Shown here: positions 20,234 to 32,200 of the stretch, in pieces | Layout: every line of letters begins with the position of its first letter | Numbering within the stretch: position 1 is the first letter of the stretch | Assembly (NCBI GenBank): GCA_964019695.1 | Contig: OZ026522.1 | Location: 14,630,687 to 14,694,686, forward strand | Direction: 5' to 3' | Length of the DNA: 64,000 bases | Origin: Loripinus fragilis | Lineage: Eukaryota > Mollusca > Bivalvia > Lucinida > Lucinidae | Made by a program: the position numbers and the translations under genes | The notes under the pieces: model-generated | What the model was told of the DNA's origin: nothing | Databases searched by the model: none | Seen by the model: the letters and a program-made list of their open reading frames with translations, nothing else

Positions 20234-23200
20234 CTAGAGGGGTCAAAATTTAGGACACCTTTAAAAAGTGTTATTCTATTTTTCTGGTTTATGCAGATAT
20301 CTTAAGCCCCAGTTACACATTCACGATTTTGGCCACAGTAGAGCTACGATTCATCCAGATTTATCAAGTCATGATGCATCGGCATTTGTCGTAGCAGCAC
20401 CATAGAGACATCAGCGCGAATCCTAGTAGTACCATGGTGATTCGTGAAGAATCCTGGTGATTGGGGAACCTCCACGACAAGGCTACAACAAGTTTAAACG
20501 GTTTAAACTCGTCGGGGTGAATCATGTTGGATTGAGGGCGTGGCCTAAATTGTAGCTCTATCGTAGTGGGATTGGGATCATTCCTAGTGGCACCATGGTA
20601 GTTTTCCTGGTCCTTCGTGTGCATTCGTGGCGAATCGCGTTATCACTATCACAGGATTCTGGTATATATACAGAGGTATCATTGCTAAAAATCATTTTCA
20701 AAAGTGAATTTGAGTGAAGCGCAACATGGATTATGTCCAGAGACTTCAAATTGCTAATTTGCAGCTTGAACTGGACGTCATCTGATACAACTGGACATGC
20801 CACAGGACTTGCGACAGGACTGAGCCTAGCCGGTGGGTTCAGTGACTTTTTTTTATTTTGTCGCAGCTTTTTTTTTCTATGGCATGACTGACTCCGTCAA
20901 AGGTTGAAGAGATAATGATATTTGGTGTCATAGTTTGGCAAACTGTCACATGACAACCACTAAATCGCGCACATTCGTGGGAGGTCGTGACGCTACTGTA
21001 GCGCTACCGGCTTTAATCGTACTAGCACCGTATCGAATCGTGGAGGCATCGTGAGCATTCGTAGCTCCACCGTGGTGAATCGTAGCCCTGCCATCATGAG
21101 TCGTAGTGGATCCGTAGATGAATCGTGCAGACACCGTAGGAGCATCGTGGGACACCGTATTGATGCTGGATTTTCTTTTTTCCATCCCGATGCACCCCGA
21201 TTTTACCATCTGGCTCAAATCGGGATGAATCGTAGTGAATCTTGCCCAAAATCGTGACTGTGTAACTGGGGCTTTACCAACCATTTATTAGGAAACATTT
21301 ATATTTGGTACCATGCATGGCTGGCTTCCACTCGACTGCTTCAGATGCATGGTTACATGCTAGAGCTCAAAATCTAGGACATCTTGAGATTTTTGGGGTG
21401 TGGGGAATTTGGGTTGGGACAATGTACAAAAAGTTCCTAAATCTCATAGGCTGTTTTATTCACCAAGTCCCAAGGATATTGATCCAGCAGATTTCTATTC
21501 TTCTCTCATTTATAGAGTGTTAACTGAGGCAGAACTTCAGAAACGTCATGAGGAGGCTCGTGAGAGGCATGCTGCCAGGTTAGCTGGTACCCAGGAAGCT
21601 GAACAATCGGACAACGAAGGTAAAGTTTAACCCTATGAATAATAATAAAATCATTTGATCATCATATGATAAACAAATCTATCATTAGTGCTCCTCTAAT
21701 ATTGAATTTATTCAACTCATTGCGAAAAAGCGACAAAATGCTTGGCTAGCCTCACATTTTATCGCTATACCCCAACTTGTTTGATAAATTCAATAATACA
21801 TGAGCACTCATGTAAGATCCTCTATTTATTCCCTTGATCTAGAGCTCTGCTGTTTGTTCCTGATGCATTTCCAAGGTGTCCAAAACTCTGTATTGGTGTG
21901 CAGAAGGTTTATAGAGGATCTTACACGAGGGAAATTATTAAACAAGTTGAGGAAAAGAGATAAAATGCAAGGCTTGTCATGTTTTATTGAATTTATTAAA
22001 TGAGTTGAGGAAAAGAGATAAAATGTGAGGTTTGTCGAGCATTTTATCTCTATTTAGCAACAAGTTTAATAAATTCAATAATACAGGAGCATAAATGTTA
22101 GATTCTATTTATCATATGACATTAAAATTACTAAAAAAAATGAATTTTTGGTGTGAAAATGTAAAGATTTCGCCATCTTTTACGCAACATTCTAATTGAC
22201 CTCATTACGTAAAGTTACTAAATCTGTAAACCACTAATGGTTTTATCTATTTTATTGCATGGTATTATATCTCTCCCAGATGGGACGTCATGTAATAAAA
22301 ACTTTTCGCAGGAACTAATGCAGTAGAGTATGTAATAGACGAGACTGATGACCAAGATCATGTGTTTGTAGCCTTTGTTAGAGTGTTATACTCTTTGATA
22401 GTTAGTTGTTTGTTTGGTTTGATGCGTTACGTCCCAGTCAACAGCTATTGTCATGTCGGGATAATCAGTTCATCTAACCACACTTTTTCCTGGGCAATGT
22501 TGGACAAAGCAGTTAACCAGTACTTCATGCACATACTTTCACTTGTAACTGACAACCCTTCTTCAATCAATGGAAGGGAGGAGAATGGCCATAGATATTT
22601 TTCATGATCAATCTCCATGAAAGTATGGGAAAAGGCCGGGATTGAACTCACGACCCCTGGATCTGCAGTCAGACATGTTACCAACTGCGCTATGCAGCCC
22701 AATGATAGTTAGCTGTGTCTGCAGATAACTGGTTAGTTGTGTCTGCTGATAACTTTCACAAACAATTTGGACATTTACGGCTGGGCCTGATATGGATCCA
22801 GACTCTTTGACTCTAATGGTATTCCTGAAAAAAAAATTGAAAAAGTTAATTTTGGAAAAAGCAACAGATGACACCTTTTTTTAAAATCTTTTCCAGCATG
22901 TTGTGTTAATGGTACCAATAATTGGTTTTAACCCTTTAAGCCTGTCTGACACAGAACACGGTTGGGCACAGGGTTCCAATACGGTATACTCGGTTATACT
23001 TGTGTTGACTGGTACGAGTATTGAGCTCCAACCGTGCCTGGGGATGAGTTGGTACGATTTAGACTCGAATGTAGCACGAATATGTAGGAACAAAGCATGG
23101 ATATACTCGATCAAGCAAGGTTTGTCACGGTTTGAACATGATTTGCAAAACGATTTTCACACGATTGTTGTACCATTCCAAGTACTGTCTAGTACGGTCT

Positions 23201-26200
23201 ATTTCGGCCTTGTACGATAAAGCATGACTTTTACTTGATTATCTGGACATTTACAGGGTTTACATACGGTCCCACCGACTTGTGTTCAAGTTTGATTCCA
23301 TACGTTTTATATACGATATGGACACGATTGAGCTCACTCGTGGTGTGGACTTCATGTGCGGTTGAATATAGGGTCTTGTACGGTCTCACTCCGTTTCTCA
23401 CCGTCTTGTACGGTCTCTAACGATCTCACACGGTCTTGTATGATCGCTAATATGATTATACACGGACATGGCACCTGTGTCAGTTTTTTAAAAGTTTTAA
23501 AAATAATACACAGCTTTCACAGATACACTCGAATGGCCCGAGTGTAACTCAGATAAGGCCACGGTTGGTTCGGTTGTATGTACGGTTTACACGGATGGCC
23601 AACCGTGTAAGCTGTGTGTTCTGTGTCAGACAGGCTTTACTCCATAATAACGCCTTTTGAGGCCTTTGAAATATCATGTATTTGAAAAATTATGGAAAAT
23701 GGAACATATGCTCATCTTTGGTGCAAATACTCCATTTTCCATTATATTTTCAAAAGTATTCAAAACTTAACTTAAATGATTCTTGAATTTTTTCAATGTT
23801 GTCTAAGAATATAAAATGATGTCTTGATCTAAAAATAGCCTATGGAGTAAAGGGTTAATCTGTTCTTTCAGATTATGTAGTAGATGAGTTTTTCAATGTT
23901 GTCTAAAAATAGAAAATGACGTCATGATCTAAAAATAGCATATGGAGTAAAGGGTTAATCTGTTCTTTAAGATGATGTAGTAGATGAGTTTTTCAATGTT
24001 GTCTAAAAATAGAAAATGATGTCATGATCTAAAAATAGCCTATGGAGTAAAGGGTTAAATATGTTCTTTCAGATGATGTAGTGGAGATAGTAGAAGACGA
24101 GACTGATGACCAAGAACATGTGTTTATAGCCTTTGCCAGGGTGTTCAGTGGTACAGTCAAGAAGGGACAGAAGCTCTATGTGTTGGGACCAAAACATGAC
24201 CCTGCCAAAGCTCTTGAAGAGGTAGGGTTAATGTTCTAAAAAATTTAACACTTTTCTCTTTCTGTTTACAAAAAAATGATAGTTTTCAGGGCTGGTATTC
24301 ATAAAATGCTTGTCAGAATTGCAAACAGTGAAGATCCTGATCAGACTGCTTCTGAAGAAGCAGTCTGATCTGGGTCTGCACTGTTTGTTTTGTCTGTGCC
24401 TTTTTGACAGTCAGCATGTGTTTTTAGAACATTTACCGTAGATCAGACTGCTTCTACTTAGAGTACCCAAAATATGTTAAAATTTATAGGTAAAAAAACA
24501 ATCACAATTTTTCTCTCAAAAATGTGGTTTAACTGGACCTGTTACTCAGTGTGGGCTTATAAGAATGTTTTTATTAGGGAGAATATGGTACAGTAAAACC
24601 TCAAAAGTTTAAACTCCGATTGGTCGAAATACTTGCTAATTCAAATTAAATTTCAGACACAAAGGATTAAGAGAATAGGGCCTATTTATGAACTATTTAA
24701 ATAACTACCTATAAAAGCATATGTTTCGTGTGTGTAAAAGAAACGTCTCTCTGAGACGTTTCTTTTACGCACACAAGACATATGTTTGATAGGAAAAAAA
24801 ACTGATAATACTCATCTTTGGGGGTTATATACTTTTACGTCTACCTCCATTGAATTCGAACAACTGATAACTTGGAATAATACCGCTTGTCCCGAGGACT
24901 TCAAATTTACGAGATTCTGCTGTATATTTTTTTAATAGTCATTTCATTTCGGAAATTATTTTAAATACCAGGTTTTTCTGATTGACAAAATTTATGCCAG
25001 GAATAGGTCATGTTGAACCATATTAAGTGGCCAGCATAGTGATTATCATCATCATCATTATCATCGTCATCATCATTATCATCATTGGGTTTTGATTAAC
25101 GTGCAGGGGCAGGAGCATGGGCCCCTCTCCAGGTAACTTGTGGTTTCAGACAAGAAGACTTTTTTCATGTTTTCCATATATAAGCCTATGTTAAACATGT
25201 GACCCCAGGGGCGGGCCATTTTAGGCCCAGGGGTATAATTTGAACAAACTTGGTAGAGGTTCACTTTTGTGAACAAAATATATGCCAAGAATAGACTCTG
25301 TTTGCAATAGAAGCCAAAGGGTGATTTGTTCTGTCAATCAGTAAAACTTTGAATTTTCCGAACAAAAAAAAAATTCCGAAATAAAATAATAGACTGTTTT
25401 TTTGCAATTTTCTAGACGGTCGATAGTGAATACATAGATAGTTCAGCCAAACTGGAAGATTTGGAGGCTGGACACCACATTACTGTAGTCACTGTCAAGG
25501 ACTTGTATCTGTTTATGGGTCGGGAGCTAGAAACACTGGACTGCATGCCTGCGGGAAATGTTCTTGGTAGGTACAGTAAAAACCTCCTTAGTTTGCTTGA
25601 TAGCTTGAAGTATGGCTATATTGGAAGTAAATATGTAATGCATTAGAGTAATCAGGCCTTCAGATAAGAATGCATTTAATCAAAAATTAATTATCTTATT
25701 TTTTAACCAAAACATATGTTGTGGGTACTCAAAAGAACCGTCTCATTGAGATGGTTCTTTTGAGCACCCAAAACATATGTTTAAACTGATGGGTAAGAAA
25801 ATAATCACAATTTAACGCTAAAAAAATTGGCTTAACTGGCCCTATGGTACAGTAAAAACCACCTTAGTTTGCTTCATAGCTTGAAGTATGGCTATATTGG
25901 AACTAAATTTGGAATACATTAGATTGAGCCATGCCTCCTGATAAGATTGTTGTCAAAAATATTTTTTTTTATAATTCTCAACCAAAACATATGTTGTTGG
26001 TACTCAAAAGAACCGTCTCATTGTTTAAATTGATGGATAAGAAAACATTAACAACTTTACGACCCAATTATTGTTTATCATAAGACCTTGATTCAGACTT
26101 GAATATAAATGTGAATTGTTTTGCTGAATGTTTATCAAGGATATTTTATGGATACATTAAAAAAACTCAGTGAGAACCGAAAATAAAATCTTTTAAAAAT

Positions 26201-29200
26201 GAATATAAAGATCAAACACGATTTTCTTTTGCATTAACATCACATTATTGCATGGCTTAAGCTATTAGTAGTCATATTTTTACTGACAAAAACCCATCTA
26301 TGAGCAAGGCAATTCATGTTCAAGCTCAGCATTTTGACTACATAAATGGGTCTCGATGAGACAAAACCTGTCTTTGGTGTTTCAGACAAAGTGTGACTCA
26401 ACCCCCCCCCCCCCAGCATAGTAAGGGTGTCAGTGAAAAACTTAGTTTTGGCAAGTGATAGTACAAACCAGCAGACCTTAGTTTTGAAAACAAGGTTTCA
26501 GTTTCAGCAGAATCAGTGCATATGATCTTTGAGCTTGCACTCTGGAACACTTGTAAAGATCAAATAAACAATAATATTCACACCAGAAAGTTTTATATAT
26601 CAAAGCTTATATCGGAAAATTGTTCAAAGCTGTCGTTTTGTCAAAAAACATTTTTTTCGGAACCAAAGTTCTTCGTGCATATGTTCAATGTGTCTATATT
26701 GTGAAGGCAAAGTATCAAATTGTTCTATCAAAAGCTGTGGTAGGAGTTGGTCGGCCATGAAGGAACTATCTAAAGCATATACAAAAGCCATATTAGGGGA
26801 AAATTGTCTTAAGTTCTCATAGCTGTCATTTTGTCAAAATTCAATTTTTTTAACCAAACTCCTTCATGCATATATTCAATGTGTCACCATTGTGAAGACA
26901 AAGTTTCAAATTGCTGAATTAAAAGCTGTTGTAGGAGTTGATCGGCCCATGAAGGCACTACCTATGTTTATACAAAAGGGATATTAGGGAAAAATTGTCT
27001 AAGTTCTCATAGCTGTTATTTTGTTTAATTTATTATGGACCAAACTCCTTCATGCATATGTTCAATGCGTCTACATTGTATAGGCAAAGTATCAAATAGC
27101 TCCATCAAAAGCTGTGGTAGGAGTTGATCGGCACATGAAGGCGCATATACAAAAGTGATATTAGGGAAAAAATTGTCTTAGTTCTCATAGCTATCATTTT
27201 GTCAAAAATTATTTCTTTTAGCCAAACTCCTTCATGCATATGTTCAATGTGTCTACATTGTATAGGCAAAGTATCAAATTGCTCAATCAAAAGCTGTGGT
27301 AGGAGTTTATCGGCCCTTGAAGGCACTATCTATGCATATACAAAAGACAGATTAGGGGAAAATTGCCCAAGTTCTCATAGCTGTCATTTTGTCAAAAACT
27401 AATTTTTTGACACCAAATTCCTTCATGCATATGATCCACGTGTCTACGTTGTATAGGCAAAGTATCAAATTGCTCTATCAAAAGCTGTGGTAGGAGTTGA
27501 TCGGCCCAAGTATGGACTATAATAGCATAAGCATAAACCCCTATATAAAAAGCCATTTAGAACTACAAAGGGAAATAACTTTAATAGAGTTGGCCCCTAT
27601 CCCTTACTATTTTGTTTAAAGTATTTGTCTTGTATATATAAATATGGACGCACGGACGGACAACGTATACACAGTTTACCCTCCACAAACAAAGTTTGGG
27701 GGAGGGGAGGGGGAGGGGGGGGGGCATAACTAGCTAGAAAATTGCAATATAGCTTGAGCATGTTTAGATAAGATACTTTCTAAAAAGGGAATAACAAAGG
27801 CACTGATCAGTCTGTGCACACCCCAAAGACAGGTTTTCTGGCGTCAAGGCCCAAAATGAAATAGCAAGCCTTATTATACCCCCCGCAAACTTTGTTTGTG
27901 GTGGGGTATACTGTTTTCACGTTGTCCATGTGTGCGTGCGTGCGTCCGTCCGTCTGTAGCGTTTTGCTTCCTTAATATCTTGAAGAGTCATTGCTGGATT
28001 TTCATCAAACCTTGTAAACATGTTCATATATGCAAGACAATACTTTAGACAAAAAAGTAAGGGCTAGGGGCCAATTCTATTAGAGTTATTTCCCTTTGTA
28101 GTTCTAAATGGCTTTTAATAATGAGTTTTATGCTTATGCTATTATAGGCCATACACGGGCCGATCAACTCCTACCACAGCTTTTGATGGAACAATTTGAT
28201 ACTTTGCCTAAACAATGTAGACACATTGAACATATGGATGAAGGAGTTTGATTCAGAAAAAATAATTTTTGACAAAATGACAGCTGTGAGAACTTAGACA
28301 ATTTTTCCCCAATAGGGCTTTTGTATATGCATAGATGGTACCTACAAAGGATAATCAACTCCTACCACAGCTTTTGATGGAACAATTTGATACTTTGCCT
28401 ATACAATGTTGAACACATTGAACATATGAATGAAGGAGTTTGGTTCAGAAAAAATAATTTTTGACAAAATGACAGCTGTGAGAACTTAGATAGACAAAGG
28501 TCTGCTGGTTTGAATTATAACTTGCCAAGTTTTTTCACTGACTCTTTCTGTGCGGGGGGTATCTAATAAGCATTGCTTATTGACTTTTTTCATTTTGTTC
28601 CTAACCCTTTTTATACATATAACTCCTAAATGTGTCCTTTAGCAAACAGAGAAGACCCAGATGAAATGCTGCATAATGCAGCATTTCATCTGGGTCTTCG
28701 CTGTTTGCTAAAACAAAAACGATCTGCTAGGAATAAAAAAACAAGATCATTTGGAAATTATAACATGCAACCCCTCGATATGTATATCATCCCAAGTTAA
28801 TTGTATCCAACCTGAAAGAAGAATCCATTAGTACACAAAGGGTTAAACATTTGAAAACATAATTCTGCTGCAAACTTTAGGTGGCTTTCGAAGAGTTACA
28901 GTAAATGGTTTAAAATTTAGAACACTTTACGCTTTTTCTTCTCAAATAAACTAGTGGTTATCAGGGCTGGAATCAACAAAATTCTTGTCAGAATAGTAAA
29001 CAGGGAAGCCCCTGATCCCAAGCAGTCTGCCCTGTTTGTCTAGGTCATTTTGGTATGCAATTACCGTAGTGTTTGAAATTGCTTCTTCAGGATTCTGGGT
29101 CTGTGCTTATTGGCAGGCAATAGTGTTCAAAATTTAAGAACATTTACCGTAACACAATAATTTTCTAGGAATCGGAGGTCTAGAGGACCATATCCTGAAA

Positions 29201-32200
29201 TCGGGAACCGTCTCCAGCACTGTGGCCTGTCCCGCCTTCACAGATCTCTACCTGGACGCCTTTCCCATCCTGAGAGTGGCCCTGGAGCCCAAACATGCAG
29301 GGGACATGAAACACCTCAGCCGGGGCCTCAAGCTGCTTAACCAGGCTGATCCCTGTGTTCAGGTGCTTGTTCAGGAAACTGGAGAACATGTGATCATAAC
29401 AGCGGGAGAGGTACATCTAAGAAGATGTCTTGATGATCTTAGAGACAGGTAATGTACATGTATTAGGTCTGACTTCTCATATCAGCCAATGAATTTTCTT
29501 ACCTGTTTCAATGCTTGGCCAGGGATCCCTAGATTTGGGGAAATGGTAGCAGTTTGGGAAAAAGATAGTTGGATGCCTATGTATTGCTACTTAAAATATA
29601 TACAGTTTTCTTTTGGCTTGAATGGAACAAACATTTTAACTGCAGGTAGTTGTCAACACAAATTATTTAACTGTCATGTGATCTGGGAAAAGCCTTGTGT
29701 CAGAGTGACTTAATGGTCAACTAATATTTACATTTCGACTGTAGTAGCCTTAGACAAAATCCAACATTTAGCTCTTTCCTTCATGAATATTCATGCTAGG
29801 CTCCACTTACTATGAATGAACTTCCATGGTACGTAGAATAAAGAAATTACTTGTCAGGTCCACTAATATAGGATCAGATATTACATTTCGACTGTAGTAG
29901 CCTTAGACAAAATCCAACATTTAGCTCTTTCCTTCATGAATATTCATGCTTGGCTGCACTTACTATGAATAAACTTCCATGGTACGTAGAATAAAGAAAT
30001 TACTTGTCAGGTCCACTAATATAGGATCAGATATTACATTTCGACTGTAGTAGCCTTAGACAAAATCCAACATTTAGCTCTTTCCTTCATGAATATTCAT
30101 GCTTGGCTGCACTTACTATGAATAAACTTCCATGGTACGTAGAATAAAGAAATTACTTGTCAGGTCCACTAATATAGGATCAGATATTACATTTCGACTG
30201 TAGTAGCCTAAGACAAAATCCAACATTTAGCTCTTTCCTTCATGAATATTCATGCTTGGCTGCACTTACTATGAATAAACTTCCATGGTACGTAGAATAA
30301 AGAAATTACTTGTCAGGTCCACTAATATAGGATCAGATATTACATTTCGACTGTAGTAGCCTTAGACAAAATCCAACATTTAGCTCTTTCCTTCATGAAT
30401 ATTCATGCTTGGCTGCACTTACTATGAATAAACTTCCATGGTACGTAGAATAAAGAAATTACTTGTCAGGTCCACTAGTATAAGATCAGATATATCATAT
30501 TTCCATTTGCAAACAGAGTAGACCCTGATCAGGCAGCTCTTACAAGTGCTGCCTGATCTAGGTCCGCTCTGTTTGCAAAAGCATTAAAAGGCGTCTCGGT
30601 GAGGTAAAAGGTTAAGCTATTTGTATTTCATGATGCCAGATATTGAACAATCATGTGATCTAACATATGTCTTTAGGTGGACTAACTTTAACATCAGCCA
30701 ATAAGTTTTGTTATCTGCTTGTCGGTGACATTCACATATCTCCATTACATATACAAGAGATTTGCTTGCTGGCTGTTACAACACCACCACTACGAATAAA
30801 ACAAATCATTTTATAAGGGTAACAAGTGAGTTTGGAAGTAAGATTGTATGAACTATTTGATTGATAGTATAAAATGAAAATGCAAGAATTGAAATTCAGA
30901 TCCTTAGCTTGCACTGGATGATGATAATTATTAGGCTTTTTTTAATGTCTCCAAGAAATAACCTTGCTTCTTAATCATTATTCTTTGTGTAATGGTATTT
31001 GAGTGACATTCACTTATTGTCATGAAGTTGAATACCCTGGCTGTTCCAAAAATAAAACCCTTGATGTCACAAAAATCATATTTTGGGGTATAATAGTATT
31101 ACATACTTAATCATGGGCGGATCCAGAGGGCGAACACCTGAAAAATCACAAAGCTACTAAGCCAGCCTTCAATGTTGGGCCATCACCGGCCAAGTGCAGT
31201 TTTTCTAATAGATAAGATTGGTCCTTTGGTTTAGCATGAACAGGGTTCGAACAGGCTTCGAACAGGCTTGAAATGTACTTGAATTTAACCCTTAATGCGC
31301 CAATCGCAACAAAAGTCGTCTGCTATTCTTGTCTGCTGAAATGTTTAAGAAGCCTGTATGGCAAACAGTGCCAACCCAGATCAGACTGCTTCTATAGGAG
31401 CAGTCTGTTCTGGGTCCATGCTGTTTGCTTCTATACTTAATTCGTCAGTAATGTTTGGCAATTATTTGCAGCAGACGATTTCAGCAGACAACATTTTCAG
31501 ATGCATTATTTTCTTGGCGCTTTAAGGGTTAGAGGACTTTCTTGAAAAGTCCTTGAAAATTAAATATGCCTTGTGAAGTACTGGAAAATCAAACAAAGGC
31601 CTTTAAAAGTCCTAGATTCTTCTATTTTCGGTAGGAATTAACACTGTTGATAGAGATCTAAATCAGATTAAAACTGTTGTGCCTTTATTTGGTGCAGTAA
31701 AACAATTTTAACTAACTTTCTAGTACTAATTTCTACATTATCTTAGTCTAGCATTTCTGAAGTAGAATTTTAACACTTACGAGGGATGATCCAAAAGTTC
31801 TAATCGTTGCCTTGCAGCTTTGCCCAGAGACTTTTTTGAGAGGCATGCTAAGCACCATTCAAAAATCTAGTTTTTACCTTTATAATGATGCTTATATTGT
31901 CTATATGTATTGTTTCGATTAATAATTAAAGCACATTATATATGGTCCACTCCATACCACTGGCCTTTTTTTCATATAATGAATAATGATGATATTTGAT
32001 TCTGAATCTTTCAAGCCCAGCAACTTTAAAACTACAAAATAAAACTGCATTGTCTTTTTACTTTTTGTTACTTGTAATATCCCTTCAAATGTGAGAATTG
32101 CGACATGTTATGTCGATTCAATATATAAAGTTCAATGCGGAATTCTTATGACGTTATTTACATTGACAACTACATCATTTTGAATACATTGCATAATTTT

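Larger units (their letters stand above)
19440..21430. repeat. About 300-bp tandem repeat, interrupted by a PIF-type MITE
   Basis: Units share CATATTTGG, CAGACCCTTGG/CAGACACTTGG, AGAGGTCAAA, ATAGAATCATTTGTATTTG and ATGCAGATATCTTA. They start near 19440, 19740 and 20040, with a final part at 21274-21430. The MITE at 20305-21273 splits one unit. The unbroken unit near 20020 shows the original target sequence. Confidence 0.65.

Noticed and set aside
20946..21284. Open frames within the PIF-type MITE as proteins
   Set aside because: Both strands are open because of the repeated ATCGTAG words; there is no domain or splice context.
31355..31429. Palindromes as microRNA precursors
   Set aside because: Arms are nearly perfect and belong to a dispersed repeat family. 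MicroRNA hairpins are usually imperfect and not repeated, and no small RNA data are available.
31781..31810. GAGGGATGATCCAAAAGTTC as a mariner transposon end
   Set aside because: It resembles mariner termini, but no inverted partner or transposase was found downstream.
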